Positions 8,218 through 20,227 of a DNA stretch of 64,000 nt are shown one piece after another. Numbering within the stretch: position 1 is the first letter of the stretch; every line of letters starts with the position of its first letter. Source of the DNA: Polynucleobacter sphagniphilus (GTDB taxonomy: Bacteria > Pseudomonadota > Gammaproteobacteria > Burkholderiales > Burkholderiaceae); NCBI RefSeq assembly GCF_001953355.1, contig NZ_MPIY01000003.1:124001-188000 (forward strand). Reading direction: 5' to 3'. A model generated the notes under the pieces. That model did not search any database. It was not told the origin of the DNA and saw only the letters and a list, made by a program, of their open reading frames with translations. A program made the translations under genes and the position numbers.

Positions 8218-10278
8218 TTACTTCATTGCGTAGCGAATTCCCACGAAGACATTGGAGCCCATAGTGTTGTAACCATAGGTCAATTGATATTGCTTATCGA
8301 AAATATTGTTCCAGCGGGCAAATACAGTCCAATCTTTTTCAAATTCATAACTTGTATATAAGTTAAATATAGAGTAGCCCCCCATTTGTCCGCTATAAGG
8401 CGCAAAAGTTGTGGCATCAAATCCAGGCATGTCTTGTCTTTGCCCCGAGAAAGTGCCGCCAAACCCAGCAATCAATCTCTGATATGCATATTCTGCTGAG
8501 GCATTCCCAAAGGTGCGTGCTCTTTTATACAGAGTGGTATCAGCAGTAACATTTTCAGGGTTTTCTTGATCAATCGATCCTTTTAATGTGAAGTTACTAA
8601 CTTTTGCCATCCCACCAAAGGATATGCCAGTGATATGGGCGTATCCGACATTATTAGCGCAGCCGCCAAGAAATTGAATGGCTTGTGCCGTGCACCCAAC
8701 CAGGCCTGATTGAATCATATTGCTGATGCTGTTGTCGTAGGCAACTAAATGAGCCTCATAGTTGCTTGTGTCATAGTGAATCCCTATTTCAGTATTTTTA
8801 CTTTTCTCTGGAAGAAGGTTGGGATTTCCGTATCCTGGGTAATACAGGTCATTGAAGCTTGGCGCTCTGAAGCCAGTGCCGTAATTAATGTTTACTCGCC
8901 ATTCTTTGGTGAAAAAATAACCATAAGAAATTGCCCCTGTTGTTTGAGGGCCGTAGGCTGAAATACTGTCATTACGAATAGAGATATTTGCTAGATTATC
9001 GCCTCGTTTGAGTTGATATGATGCTGCTATTGAATTGGTGTCCCTCGTCTGACTAAAGCCTGTAGATGGCCCTGTTGTCGAGCTTATTCCATTATTAAAG
9101 TTGTAATCAGCAACAGAGTTATATTGCAGTGATTTCACGCTTTGAGTTCTTCTTTCACCCAAAATCTGCAAAAGATCGCTGCCTAAGCTAATGTCGTTTT
9201 GCCATGTGTATAAGTTTTGATTGGTATTAATGTATGGGCTATAGGCTGGGCTATATGGCGTTGCGTCTTGAATGGATTGTCCATTGTTATTTGAAATCGA
9301 TGCTTGTAATGAGCTTTTCCAGATATCAGTGATTTGATTTTTTGAAAACAGTGTGTAAATCCCAATTTGTGAAATCGTATTTTGGGCTTGTTGCGGACCT
9401 GGGGCTCCAGAGACCATGCCTGTAGACCAACTGGAATTATTGTAGTAGTCGAGGGTATTAAATTGGGGTACCTGTGAGTTCATACGACTTTGCATCATCT
9501 GAAATCCAAATGTTTGCCCCTGAGCCCATTCTTGTGAAAGCTTTCCGGTAACACCATTTTGTACATAACCTGTTTTCATGGCCGTTAGTGCAAACGGATT
9601 ATTGCTAGCAACGCTATTAAAGCCTGTTGATAGTGACTCACTAACCCCCAATGAATAACGAATTTTTTGATCGCTATCAGTCGAGCCATAAATGCTAGCG
9701 CTACTAACGCTGGTTCCATAGGTGCCATATCCAGTAGATGCGCTTACCTTGGCGGGCCCATTGCCATCCTTGGTAAAGATCTGCACTACACCGCCAATGG
9801 CATCAGCACCATACAGACTACTTTGTGGGCCAAAGACGATCTCGATATGATCAATTAAGGGCAGGGGTATGGATTCCCATGTAGGCCCACCATTAAAGGC
9901 GGAGTCTGATCGAACACCATCTATTAATACAATGCTTTGTGAATTAGAGGTTCCGCGAAGAAACACGGATGCTCCTGAGTTTCCGGAGCCACCCGACCCA
10001 TTGGTTATTTGGACTCCTCTTTGTCTTTGAAGTAAATCTACTAGACTGGTTTGCCCAGCTTGTTCAATTTCCTCACGGCCTATGTAGTCGTAGTCCGCCA
10101 ATACATTAGTTGCCAAAGTTGGCGCTCGATTGGCGGTGACGAGCACAGGATCCATAGGGTTGGGAGCTGTTGCTACTGTGACGTTTGCGGAACTTTGAGC
10201 AAAGGAATTGATGGATGGGATGCAAATTACCGCGCCACAAAGTAGTGCGCATATTTTGATGCTGAACTGCTGCTTCAT
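8218..10278 (-). CDS. btuB: TonB-dependent outer-membrane cobalamin receptor (BtuB-like)
   Basis: 686 aa from the ATG at 10278 ('MKQQFSIKICALLCGAVICI'), which begins a clear signal peptide ending near 'SFAQS'. The track start at 10422 would extend into the riboswitch leader and is rejected. A TonB-box-like 'DPVLVTANR' is followed by the plug domain ('LVDLLQRQRGVQITNGSGGSGNSGASVFLRGTSNSQSIVLIDG', 'SSLYGADAIGGVVQIF') and a 22-strand barrel that ends with an aromatic/hydrophobic terminal strand ('NVFVGIRYAMK'). It imports cobalamin with TonB energy. The assignment to B12 rests on the cobalamin riboswitch immediately upstream as well as the BtuB-like plug. Confidence 0.9.
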   Translation of the reverse strand: MKQQFSIKICALLCGAVICIPSINSFAQSSANVTVATAPNPMDPVLVTANRAPTLATNVLADYDYIGREEIEQAGQTSLVDLLQRQRGVQITNGSGGSGNSGASVFLRGTSNSQSIVLIDGVRSDSAFNGGPTWESIPLPLIDHIEIVFGPQSSLYGADAIGGVVQIFTKDGNGPAKVSASTGYGTYGTSVSSASIYGSTDSDQKIRYSLGVSESLSTGFNSVASNNPFALTAMKTGYVQNGVTGKLSQEWAQGQTFGFQMMQSRMNSQVPQFNTLDYYNNSSWSTGMVSGAPGPQQAQNTISQIGIYTLFSKNQITDIWKSSLQASISNNNGQSIQDATPYSPAYSPYINTNQNLYTWQNDISLGSDLLQILGERRTQSVKSLQYNSVADYNFNNGISSTTGPSTGFSQTRDTNSIAASYQLKRGDNLANISIRNDSISAYGPQTTGAISYGYFFTKEWRVNINYGTGFRAPSFNDLYYPGYGNPNLLPEKSKNTEIGIHYDTSNYEAHLVAYDNSISNMIQSGLVGCTAQAIQFLGGCANNVGYAHITGISFGGMAKVSNFTLKGSIDQENPENVTADTTLYKRARTFGNASAEYAYQRLIAGFGGTFSGQRQDMPGFDATTFAPYSGQMGGYSIFNLYTSYEFEKDWTVFARWNNIFDKQYQLTYGYNTMGSNVFVGIRYAMK

Positions 10279-10418
10279 ATTGAACCTTCTGCCTTCGAAT
10301 CGCCAAGCTAACTTCCCCGTAAGCTGGGCCGAACAGAATTTCACAGGCAGGGGTATAGACGTCAATTGGGCGCAGGGGCGCTTCATCGGCGTGCGAAAGT
10401 TCCCCGTCCGCAAAAATT

Positions 10419-10615
10419 CCACCTGTCTTGGCCGGTATCCGGGCTAGTAAATCTCAGAATCTGGCCTTCCCATGCAATTGACGCGCACAGTGGCTCATTC
10501 AGACTCCTGACACCCAAAATTGCAGCTTAAGGGCGCATTTACTTACCGTTGCGGGGGCAGCACACGTTTAGTGTTTCCCGTTTAACTTTATTGCACTGCA
10601 ATAAAGCACCACGAC
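10419..10615 (-). promoter_or_regulatory. Cobalamin (adenosylcobalamin) riboswitch
   Basis: On the minus strand the btuB leader shows the ordered conserved elements of the cobalamin aptamer: GTGGTGCTTTATTG, AAACGGGAAACAC, GTGCTGCCCCCGCAACGGTA, GTCAGGAGTC, GAGCCACTG, ATGGGAAGGC and the B12-box region AGCCCGGATACCGGCC, ending with ACAGGTGG. About 140 nt separate it from the btuB start and would hold the expression platform. Binding of cobalamin should lower btuB expression, as in other proteobacteria. Confidence 0.95.
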
Positions 10616-10712
10616 CCAGCTATTATAGCTTAATGGACAGCGGGTTTTTATAACTCTTTCACAGGTTTTACCCTGAAAAAGCCTACAATGGAGCCTCTAG
10701 GATTGAGGATTC

Positions 10713-11330
10713 ATGACAGTATTAGATAAGCACCCCGAAAAAAACCTGATTCGCTTGCAGCTGAGCCAAAACTCGGTTTTAAAAAGCTTGGATGCCCAAT
10801 CCATGGCCGATTTAGAACGCTGTTTAGAGATTTCGGATTTAAAGAAATCTGAAATCCTGCTCCATCAAGGTGATCATCAAATGGAGCAATACTTTGTTCT
10901 AGATGGCATCCTCAAGCGCATTGTTTCCAGTCCAGATGCAAAAGAAATGATTTTGCGATTTGCGATCGAAAAGGACATTGAGACTAGCTATGCTGCTTGG
11001 CGTCTCAAGACGGCCGCCCCATACAGCATTGCTTCGGTTACTAAAGCGCGCGTAGCTCGTATGCCGCTTAAAAAATGGGCTGAATTTCTTGAGCAACACC
11101 CGGTTTTAAAAGAAAGCTTTGAATTTGAAGTAATGCGCCTCATGAGCGAAATCATGGCGCATACCATCACTCTTCATATGCTTGATGCCCCGGGTCGGGT
11201 AGAGCGTTTCTTGAGAAAGTATGAGCCACTCTTCGACTTGTTGCCGAAAAAAGAGTTGGCCGCTTACTTAAATCTGTCACCTGAGACTTTGAGCAGACTC
11301 AAAACCAAGCACGCCGAACTTTTCATATAA
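10713..11330 (+). CDS. Crp/Fnr-family transcriptional regulator without Fe-S cysteines
   Basis: 205 aa. An N-terminal cyclic-nucleotide-binding-like beta-roll ('ILLHQGDHQMEQYFVLDGILKRI') is followed by the long dimer helix and a C-terminal winged HTH with recognition segment 'KKELAAYLNLSPETLSRLKTKH'. Only one Cys is present, so it is not an oxygen-sensing [4Fe-4S] FNR; the effector is unknown. The start follows TTGAGGATTC. It lies 141 bp upstream of oxc, and palindromes of the Crp/Fnr type (TTGAC-N4-GTCAA and TTGAT-N4-ATCAA) occur before oxc and before oxlT, so it probably controls oxalate genes (inference). Confidence 0.85.
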   Translation: MTVLDKHPEKNLIRLQLSQNSVLKSLDAQSMADLERCLEISDLKKSEILLHQGDHQMEQYFVLDGILKRIVSSPDAKEMILRFAIEKDIETSYAAWRLKTAAPYSIASVTKARVARMPLKKWAEFLEQHPVLKESFEFEVMRLMSEIMAHTITLHMLDAPGRVERFLRKYEPLFDLLPKKELAAYLNLSPETLSRLKTKHAELFI

Positions 11331-11365
11331 GTTTTTTCCCTGCCGCCCCCTCATTTCGGGGGAAG

Positions 11366-11379
11366 TTGACCAAAGTCAA
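11366..11379. promoter_or_regulatory. Crp/Fnr-type dyad upstream of oxc
   Basis: TTGACcaaaGTCAA is a perfect 5-bp dyad with a 4-nt spacer, the geometry of Crp/Fnr-family operators. It lies about 100 bp before the oxc start and directly downstream of a Crp/Fnr-family gene. Binding is inferred. Confidence 0.55.
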
Positions 11380-11471
11380 TGATGAAGCTTTACCTCAGGC
11401 CTAAGATTCATCACAGTCTGGGCGGGAGCATTTAAATTCCCCTGGAAATACTAACAACCTAATGAATTCCT

Positions 11472-13181
11472 ATGACAACAGATAATCAATCCCCACAGTT
11501 AACCGATGGCTTTCACTTAGTAATCGAAGCCCTCAAAGCAAATGACATTGAAAATATTTTTGGCTTAGTTGGCATTCCAATTACCGATTTGTGCCGTTTA
11601 GCTCAAGCTGAAGGTTTGCGCTTTATCGGCTTCCGTCATGAGCAGCACGCCGGTAATGCCGCTGCGATTGCTGGCTACATGACGCAAAAGCCTGGTATTT
11701 GCATGACTGTTTCTGCGCCTGGTTTTTTGAATGGCTTAACAGCATTAGCAAATGCAACAGTCAATTGCTTCCCAATGATTTTGATCAGCGGCTCCAGTGA
11801 GCGTGAAATCGTTGACTTGCAACAAGGTGACTACGAGGAGATGGATCAGCTCAATGCTGCCAAGCCTTACGCTAAGGCTGCTTATCGTATTAATCACATC
11901 GAAGATATCGGTATCGGTTTTGCGCGCGCAATTCGTGCGGCAGTTTCTGGTCGTCCAGGAGGCGTTTACTTGGACTTGCCAGCACAATTGCTCAGTCAAA
12001 CCATGCCTGTCGAAGAGGCCAAAAAGTCTATCTTCAAAGTAATCGATCCAGTACCACGTCAAATTCCTGCTCCTGATGCAGTTGAGCGTGCGCTCAATGT
12101 TTTAAAGGGCGCTAAGCGTCCATTGATTCTCTTGGGTAAAGGCGCTGCTTATGCTCAAGCGGATCAACAAGTACGTGATTTGATTGAAAAATCAGGCATT
12201 CCATATTTACCAATGTCGATGGCTAAGGGTTTGTTGCCTGACAACCACCCACAATCTGCTTCAGCAGCACGCTCTTATGTATTGGCTGAAGCGGATGCCG
12301 TATTGCTCGTTGGTGCTCGCTTGAACTGGTTATTGGCGCATGGCAAGGGTAAGACTTGGGGTAAAGAGCCGAAGAAATTTATTCAGATTGATATCCAAGC
12401 AAACGAAGTCGACAGTAACGTACAAATCGATGCGCCATTAATTGGTGATATTGGTTCCTGTGTTGGCGAGTTATTAAAAGGCATAGCGGCTGTTCCAAAG
12501 CCAAGCGCGGAATGGTTAAAGGCGATTGCTGAGAAGAAAGATAAGAACTTAGCGAAGATGGCTGAGACGCTGGCTAAGGAAGTGTCACCAATGAACTTCC
12601 ATGGCGCTTTGCGCGTGATTCGTGATGTTGTTAAAAAGAACCCAGATATTAATTTGGTAAACGAAGGTGCAAATACACTCGACTTCTGCCGCGCAATTGT
12701 AGATATGTACAAGCCACGTAAACGTTTTGACTCTGGTACATGGGGCATCATGGGTATTGGTATGGGCTACGCTATTGGTGCTGCTGTAACTAGTGGCTTG
12801 CCAACCATTGCAGTTGAGGGTGACAGTGCTTTTGGTTTTAGCGGTATGGAATTAGAAACAGTTTGTCGCTACAACTTGCCAATTACTACTATTGTCTTTA
12901 ACAACAACGGCGTATATCGCGGTACTGACGTGAACCCAACCGGCGGAGCTGATGTTGCGCCAACTGTATTCGTGAAAGATGCTCGTTACGACAAGATGAT
13001 TGAGGCATTTGGTGGTGTTGGCTACTATGTAACAACACCCGCAGAATTGGAAGCAGCATTAACTGAAGCGATTGCAGCTGGCAAGCCTGCTTTGATTAAC
13101 GCAGTGATTGATGAAACAGCCGGCACAGAAAGTGGGCGTTTAACCAACTTAAATCCATCTACTGCTGCAGCTAAAGCTTAA
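11472..13181 (+). CDS. oxc: Oxalyl-CoA decarboxylase
   Basis: 569 aa, the usual length. A ThDP-dependent enzyme that converts oxalyl-CoA to formyl-CoA and CO2. The N-terminal Pyr domain has '[39 protein letters not shown]' with the catalytic Glu region. The C-terminal PP domain carries the ThDP/Mg motif '[32 protein letters not shown]', and '[10 protein letters not shown]' is typical of Oxc. It is followed 35 bp later by frc in the same direction, giving the oxalyl-CoA/formyl-CoA cycle. The end 'GRLTNLNP' is also as in characterised Oxc. Confidence 0.96.
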   Translation: MTTDNQSPQLTDGFHLVIEALKANDIENIFGLVGIPITDLCRLAQAEGLRFIGFRHEQHAGNAAAIAGYMTQKPGICMTVSAPGFLNGLTALANATVNCFPMILISGSSEREIVDLQQGDYEEMDQLNAAKPYAKAAYRINHIEDIGIGFARAIRAAVSGRPGGVYLDLPAQLLSQTMPVEEAKKSIFKVIDPVPRQIPAPDAVERALNVLKGAKRPLILLGKGAAYAQADQQVRDLIEKSGIPYLPMSMAKGLLPDNHPQSASAARSYVLAEADAVLLVGARLNWLLAHGKGKTWGKEPKKFIQIDIQANEVDSNVQIDAPLIGDIGSCVGELLKGIAAVPKPSAEWLKAIAEKKDKNLAKMAETLAKEVSPMNFHGALRVIRDVVKKNPDINLVNEGANTLDFCRAIVDMYKPRKRFDSGTWGIMGIGMGYAIGAAVTSGLPTIAVEGDSAFGFSGMELETVCRYNLPITTIVFNNNGVYRGTDVNPTGGADVAPTVFVKDARYDKMIEAFGGVGYYVTTPAELEAALTEAIAAGKPALINAVIDETAGTESGRLTNLNPSTAAAKA

Positions 13182-13216
13182 CTATATTTGTTACACAAAT
13201 TCAAGGAGAAACAACA

Positions 13217-14467
13217 ATGACTAAACCATTAGAAGGTATTCGTATTATCGATTTCACACACGTGCAAGCAGGTCCTGCATGTACTCAATTGTTGGCTTGG
13301 TATGGTGCTGACGTGATCAAAGTGGAGCGCCCTGGTTCTGGTGACGTAACACGTAGCCAGTTGCGTGATATTCCTGGTGCTGATGCTTTGTACTTCACCA
13401 TGTTGAACGGTAATAAGCGCTCTTTAACTTTGGATACAAAGACTGCCGAAGGTAAAGAAGTATTGGAAAAAATGATCAAGACTTCCGACGTCATGGTTGA
13501 GAACTTTGGCCCAGGCGCCTTGGATCGCATGGGATTTTCTTGGAAGCGTATTCAAGAATTGAACCCAAAAATGATCATGGCCTCAGTAAAGGGCTTTAGC
13601 GATGGTCATTCATATGAAGATTTAAAGGTATATGAAAACGTAGCGCAATGTGCTGGTGGTGCTGCTTCCACAACTGGTTTCTGGGATGGTCCTCCCACTG
13701 TTTCTGCTGCTGCATTAGGTGATAGTAATACAGGTATGCATTTGGCGATTGGTATTTTGACTGCATTGATGCAGCGTCAAAAAACTGGCAAAGGTCAAAA
13801 AGTATCTTGCTCAATGCAAGATGCTGTTTTGAATTTGTGCCGCGTGAAGTTGCGCGATCAACAGCGTTTGGACAAAATTGGCTACCTCGAAGAGTACCCA
13901 CAATACCCACACGGCTCATTCTCTGATGTAGTACCACGTGGTGGTAATGCTGGCGGCGGCGGTCAACCAGGTTGGGTTCTCAAATGTAAAGGTTGGGAAA
14001 CTGATCCAAACGCCTACATTTACTTCACAATTCAAGGCCATGCTTGGGAGCCAATCACTAGAGCGATTGGTAAGCCAGAGTGGGCTACAGATCCCGCTTA
14101 CATGACTGCAGAAGCTCGTCAGGATAAGATTTTTGACATCTTTGCAACTATTGAAGATTGGCTCAAAGACAAGACTAAATATGAAGCGGTAGATATCTTG
14201 CGTAAGTTTGATATTCCTTGCGCCCCTGTATTGTCAATGAAAGAGTTGGCTAATTCACCAGACTTGCGTAAGAGTGGTTCGATTGTTGAAGTTGACCACA
14301 AAGTACGTGGCAAATATTTGACCATTGGTAGCCCAATCAAGTTCTCCGATTTGGAAATTGAAGTTGGCCCTTCACCAGTCTTGGGTGAGCATACTGATGA
14401 AGTATTGGCTGACCTTGGCTATGGCAAAGAAGAAATTGCCAAGTTGCACGAAGCTAAAGCGGTTTAA
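13217..14467 (+). CDS. frc: Formyl-CoA:oxalate CoA-transferase (Frc), copy 1
   Basis: 416 aa class III (CaiB/BaiF) CoA-transferase. It moves CoA from formyl-CoA to oxalate, feeding Oxc. The start has AAGGAGAAACAACA upstream. Signatures: N-terminal '[35 protein letters not shown]', '[17 protein letters not shown]', the catalytic Asp in '[13 protein letters not shown]' (about residue 173), and the glycine-rich loop '[11 protein letters not shown]'. It forms an operon with oxc and ends before a strong terminator. A second, clearly paralogous gene follows the terminator. Confidence 0.94.
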   Translation: MTKPLEGIRIIDFTHVQAGPACTQLLAWYGADVIKVERPGSGDVTRSQLRDIPGADALYFTMLNGNKRSLTLDTKTAEGKEVLEKMIKTSDVMVENFGPGALDRMGFSWKRIQELNPKMIMASVKGFSDGHSYEDLKVYENVAQCAGGAASTTGFWDGPPTVSAAALGDSNTGMHLAIGILTALMQRQKTGKGQKVSCSMQDAVLNLCRVKLRDQQRLDKIGYLEEYPQYPHGSFSDVVPRGGNAGGGGQPGWVLKCKGWETDPNAYIYFTIQGHAWEPITRAIGKPEWATDPAYMTAEARQDKIFDIFATIEDWLKDKTKYEAVDILRKFDIPCAPVLSMKELANSPDLRKSGSIVEVDHKVRGKYLTIGSPIKFSDLEIEVGPSPVLGEHTDEVLADLGYGKEEIAKLHEAKAV

Positions 14468-14505
14468 TTACCGTCTTTAGTAAGCACGATTTCTTAGTGC
14501 TGCAC

Positions 14506-14533
14506 AAAAGGCGCTCCTAGTGAGCGCCTTTTT
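14506..14533 (+). terminator. Rho-independent terminator after oxc-frc
   Basis: AAAAGGCGCTC-ctagt-GAGCGCCTTTTT: a G/C-rich 7-bp stem extended by A/T pairs, tight loop and U-run, 38 bp after the frc stop. It separates the oxc-frc transcript from the second frc gene. Confidence 0.9.
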
Positions 14534-14723
14534 CTATTTTGCAGGCATTTCCAGCCCTCAAACCAGCAAGAAATTCATGAAAACCCGTCTTTCTTGCCTT
14601 GTAAACCCTACATAGGATTCTCCCTAGGTTATGCCCAAAAACAGGGCATCCATGATATTTTGAGATTTGCCGCTGGTAAAATTGGCTTAATTCAAAAATT
14701 TCAATCTTATTAGGACTTAAACC

Positions 14724-15971
14724 ATGGCAAAAGCACTAGAGGGGGTCAAAATCCTCGACTTTACGCACGTTCAATCGGGACCAACCTGTACGCAATTGTT
14801 GGCTTGGTTTGGCGCTGATGTAATCAAGGTGGAGAAATCAGGGGAGGGCGATGCTACCCGTAGTCAATTACGTGACATTCCGGATGCCGATAGTTTGTAT
14901 TTCACGATGCTCAATCACAATAAGCGTTCCATTACCGTTAATACTAAAACTCAACGCGGTAAAGAAATCTTGGAGCGTTTGATTAAAGAATGTGATGTAC
15001 TGGTTGAGAACTTTGCACCTGGTGCATTAGATCGTATGGGTTTTTCTTGGGAGCGCATTCAAGAGCTCAATCCAAAAATGATCATGGCTTCGGTTAAGGG
15101 TTTTGGCCCTGGTCCATACGAGGATTGCAAGGTTTATGAAAACGTCGCGCAATGTGCGGGCGGTTCTGCATCTACAACTGGTTTTGATGATGGCCCACCC
15201 ATGGTCACCGGCGCACAAATTGGCGATAGTGGTACCGGCTTGCATTTGGCATTGGGTATCGTTACTGCACTTTACCAGCGCACCCATTCTGGCCGCGGCC
15301 AAAAAGTGTTGGCAGCTATGCAAGATTCTGTATTGAACTTGTGTCGCGTGAAGTTGCGTGATCAACAGCGCCTTGAGCGCAACGGTACGATGAAAGAATA
15401 TCCACAGTATCCGAATGGCACCTTTGGTGAGTCAGTACCTCGTGCTGGCAATGCCTCAGGTGGTGGTCAGCCCGGCTGGATTTTGAAGTGCAAGGACTGG
15501 GAAACTGATCCAAACTCATATATTTATGTGGTGGTGCAGGCCCCAGTGTGGGAGGCAATTTGCAAAGTAATAGGTCGTGAAGACTGGATTACTGATGTAC
15601 GTTTTGCATCACCAATGGCGCGTTTGCCGCACTTGATGGAGATTTTTGCTGAGATTGAAAAGTGGACGATGACGCTCTCCAAGTTCGAGGTAATGGATAT
15701 TCTGAATAAATATGACGTTCCATGCGGCCCCATTTTATCGATGAAAGAGATTGCAGAAGAGCAGTCATTGCGTGATACAGGGACTATTGTTGAAGTAGAT
15801 CATCCGATTCGTGGCAAGTATTTAACGGTTGGCAATCCAATTAAGATGTCGGATAGCGAAACTGAAGTAACACGCTCACCACTGCTGGGTGAGCACACTG
15901 ATGAAATTCTCAGTGAGCTTGGATTTACAACGGATGAATTGATTTCTCTGCGTCACGATAAGGTCATCTAA
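14724..15971 (+). CDS. Formyl-CoA:oxalate CoA-transferase paralogue (Frc copy 2)
   Basis: 415 aa, aligned by eye over its whole length with the first frc gene (for example '[46 protein letters not shown]'). The catalytic Asp is kept in '[13 protein letters not shown]' and the loop in '[11 protein letters not shown]'. It is in its own transcription unit after a terminator and is coupled (1-bp gap) to a formyl-hydrolase-like gene. It may be a second Frc or a CoA-transferase with a different acyl donor (for example succinyl-CoA:oxalate); the sequence alone does not decide. Confidence 0.88.
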   Translation: MAKALEGVKILDFTHVQSGPTCTQLLAWFGADVIKVEKSGEGDATRSQLRDIPDADSLYFTMLNHNKRSITVNTKTQRGKEILERLIKECDVLVENFAPGALDRMGFSWERIQELNPKMIMASVKGFGPGPYEDCKVYENVAQCAGGSASTTGFDDGPPMVTGAQIGDSGTGLHLALGIVTALYQRTHSGRGQKVLAAMQDSVLNLCRVKLRDQQRLERNGTMKEYPQYPNGTFGESVPRAGNASGGGQPGWILKCKDWETDPNSYIYVVVQAPVWEAICKVIGREDWITDVRFASPMARLPHLMEIFAEIEKWTMTLSKFEVMDILNKYDVPCGPILSMKEIAEEQSLRDTGTIVEVDHPIRGKYLTVGNPIKMSDSETEVTRSPLLGEHTDEILSELGFTTDELISLRHDKVI

Positions 15972-15972
15972 T

Positions 15973-16905
15973 ATGCGGGTTGCATTGATTGGTAGTGCGG
16001 ATTTTGGTAAGGCAACTCTCGAAGCTTTTTTGGATCGCGGCGATGAAGTGGTAGCTGTTTTCTGCCCACCTGATAACCCCAAATCATCCAAGCCTGAGGC
16101 GCTTAAAGCGGCTGCCATAGCTAGGGGTATTACCCCTTTGCAGTTTGCTTCTCTAAAAGGAGCGGATGCTGCTCAAGCAATGATTGATAGCAAAGCGGAT
16201 ATTTGCGTCATGGCTTATGTGTTGCAATTTGTGCCTCAGGAATTGGCAAAGCTGCCGCCTCATGGCACGATTCAGTATCACCCCTCTTTGCTGCCAAAAT
16301 ATCGTGGTCCCAGTGCCATTAACTGGGCGATTGCCTTGGGCGAAGAGAAGACTGGCTTAACGATCTTCCGTCCTTCCGATGGCTTGGATGAGGGTGAGGT
16401 GATCTTGCAGAAAGAGGTCTCCATTGGCCCAGATGACACTCTTGGAAAAGTCTATTTTGATCATCTATTCCCCTTAGGCGTTCAAGCCTTGCTTGAGGCT
16501 GCTGATTTAGTGGTTGCTGGCAAACACCAAGAGCTCGTGCAAGATGAATCACTGGCAAATTATGAGGGTTGGTTTGATGCTAACGCTGCCAAAATTCATT
16601 GGGCAACTCACATTGGTCAGATCTACAACTTAATTAGGGCCTGCAATCCAGCGCCTGGTGCCTGGACCAAGTTTGGCGAGCAAAAGGTGCAGATTTATGA
16701 CTGCCATAAGCATGTTGCGGCCACCTACGGGGCTGTGAAAGGCAAGCCTGGGGAGGTTACTCAAATTACTTTGGACTCTTTCTTTGTGGGCTGTCATGGT
16801 GGTCAGATAGAGGTTCTGAAGGCGAAGGGGGCTGCAGCCAAGGTGAATGGTGCTGAGCTTGCAAAAGAGTTAAAACTCGAAGTAGGGCAGTTTTTCGAGC
16901 TCTAA
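15973..16905 (+). CDS. Formyltransferase/formyl-THF hydrolase family protein
   Basis: 310 aa. The N-terminal domain is a formyl-transferase fold ('GSADFGKATLEAFLDRGDEVVAVFCPPD') with the catalytic 'IQYHPSLLPKYRGPSAINWAI' (Asn/His site) and the Asp in 'FRPSDGLDEGEVILQ'. These spellings are closest to the hydrolase domain of 10-formyl-THF dehydrogenase (ALDH1L) rather than methionyl-tRNA formyltransferase, and a C-terminal Fmt_C-like domain follows. It begins one base after frc copy 2, so the two are co-translated. A role in removing formyl groups arising from formyl-CoA, or moving them to or from folate, is inferred. Its stop overlaps the convergent MFS gene by 4 bp. Confidence 0.75.
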   Translation: MRVALIGSADFGKATLEAFLDRGDEVVAVFCPPDNPKSSKPEALKAAAIARGITPLQFASLKGADAAQAMIDSKADICVMAYVLQFVPQELAKLPPHGTIQYHPSLLPKYRGPSAINWAIALGEEKTGLTIFRPSDGLDEGEVILQKEVSIGPDDTLGKVYFDHLFPLGVQALLEAADLVVAGKHQELVQDESLANYEGWFDANAAKIHWATHIGQIYNLIRACNPAPGAWTKFGEQKVQIYDCHKHVAATYGAVKGKPGEVTQITLDSFFVGCHGGQIEVLKAKGAAAKVNGAELAKELKLEVGQFFEL

Positions 16906-18137
16906 AATTTGTGCTTAAAGCGCCAATAGAGCGTGCTGGACACGGCGATCAGGCATGTTGCTGAAATCGCCAGTGACCAATGAATTCCAATCATGCCGCC
17001 TAATAGGCCAACAGTAATACCAGCCCCTGCACGCATACCCAGTGCTGACATATTAAATAAGCCAATCACTCTGCCACGAATCTCAAGTGGCGCATTGAGT
17101 TGCACAATGGTTTGAGCCATTGAGTTAAATGAAAGCTCAAAAAAGCCGCCAATAAATAGACAGAGGATTGCCAAAAGATATTGCTCAGATAGGGCAAAAC
17201 ACAGTAGGGAAGCGCACCATAAGACAGCCAGTCCAATCGCAGTAATGGGGCTTGTTTTCAGAATGCCCCCACGACTTTCAAGCAGCAAACCTGCCAGTAA
17301 TGCGCCGGCAGCATCAGCCGCCAGTAAGGTGCTATACAGAATGCCCGGATCGCCATGCCCTAAATCTTGAGCAAAGCCTGGCATTTGCGCTTGATAGCTA
17401 TTGCCAATGAAAAATGATGAAGCACCCGCGAGCAAAATCATTGAAGTGATTTTGTGCTCATGGGCAATTTCTTGAGCGGTGATGAAGATATCTTTAAAGC
17501 CTTTAAAAGCCCTCGGCGGTGCAATGGGGGAATCTCTAAATTTGGGTCCGCAGGGGGCGTTCATCAGCCAAATCAGATTGGGTAGATAGAAGCAAGCGTT
17601 GAGGATAATGCCCACTTTTGGCCCCAGGCCAAGCATCATGAGGGCGCCAACCGCTGGACCAACTAATAGGCCAAGATAGCGAGCCGTTGCTAAGAGGCGA
17701 ATTCCGCTAGGCAAATTCGACTTACCAACTACGTCATACAGAATAATTTGAGTGGAGGTCATCCACAGTACGCCGGAGCAACCATGCAACACTAAAAGAG
17801 CCATTGCCTCCCATAGTTGCAGAGAGTCTGTGAGGAAGAAATAACCCCAAGCAAGTGAGCAAAACATGAACATCAACATGCCAATTTGAATTAAGCGGCG
17901 CGGATCAAAGCGGTCTGCAAGGGCGCCAGCTGGGACTGAAAAGACCAGATAGGGCAACCAGTGAGAAATGACTGCAAAGCCACCTAACTCTGGAGAATGA
18001 AACTGTTGAAACATCATCCAATAGCTAATGACATGCTCTATGTTGTCAGCCATCATGGTTAGCAAGAACGCGCTAATTAAGAAGCGATATGCTGGAATGC
18101 GAAGCGCCGCGAAAGAGGGTGGGTGTGTTGTTGACAT
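16902..18137 (-). CDS. MFS transporter (EntS-like type)
   Basis: 411 aa with 12 predicted hydrophobic segments and the MFS motif 'PAGALADRFDPRRLIQIG' in the loop between segments 2 and 3. Similar proteins are annotated as MFS_3/EntS-type exporters. The substrate is not recognisable. It is convergent with the formyltransferase-like gene (4-bp overlap) and shares strand with panC 48 bp upstream. Confidence 0.8.
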   Translation of the reverse strand: MSTTHPPSFAALRIPAYRFLISAFLLTMMADNIEHVISYWMMFQQFHSPELGGFAVISHWLPYLVFSVPAGALADRFDPRRLIQIGMLMFMFCSLAWGYFFLTDSLQLWEAMALLVLHGCSGVLWMTSTQIILYDVVGKSNLPSGIRLLATARYLGLLVGPAVGALMMLGLGPKVGIILNACFYLPNLIWLMNAPCGPKFRDSPIAPPRAFKGFKDIFITAQEIAHEHKITSMILLAGASSFFIGNSYQAQMPGFAQDLGHGDPGILYSTLLAADAAGALLAGLLLESRGGILKTSPITAIGLAVLWCASLLCFALSEQYLLAILCLFIGGFFELSFNSMAQTIVQLNAPLEIRGRVIGLFNMSALGMRAGAGITVGLLGGMIGIHWSLAISATCLIAVSSTLYWRFKHKF

Positions 18138-18184
18138 CCTAATTTCTGCAGGCTAGCTCAAGTCAAAAACTTTTAGATAAAGCT

Positions 18185-19888
<1,704 letters not shown>

Positions 19889-19896
<8 letters not shown>

Positions 19897-20077
19897 TCGA
19901 GTAAACGTAAGAGCGTTGCTTTAATTTGGCGACTTTTGCGCGGCGCAAATCCTCTGCAGTTTGAGGCTCTTGATCCCAGAGGAGGGCGCGGCCTGCTTGC
20001 TGCTCGGCTTCCAGCTGGGGCTTCTCGGATTTCAGCTCATTTAAGAACGTAGTGAATTCGGACTGATAACGTGCCAT
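19889..20077 (-). CDS. DUF3460 family protein
   Basis: 62 aa from the ATG at 20077 ('MARYQSEFTTFLNELKSEKPQLEAEQQAGRALLWDQEP'). This start fits the family N terminus and has AGGA upstream; the track start at 20098 is seven codons longer. DUF3460 proteins are small conserved beta-proteobacterial proteins, often next to scpA or metG, with no known function. It is helical and charged, with no signal peptide. Confidence 0.82.
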
Positions 20078-20227
20078 CATGTTTCCTAAAATACTCAATT
20101 AATTCAATAACTTATAAAATTACTATGACCCCAAGCAGGGGCAGCCTCCATCATTATTAACGATTTTTATAGCGGCGGAAGCGACTTGGCCTTAATTGAC
20201 CCAAAAAAAGCCGTTTTTGCCCGATTT

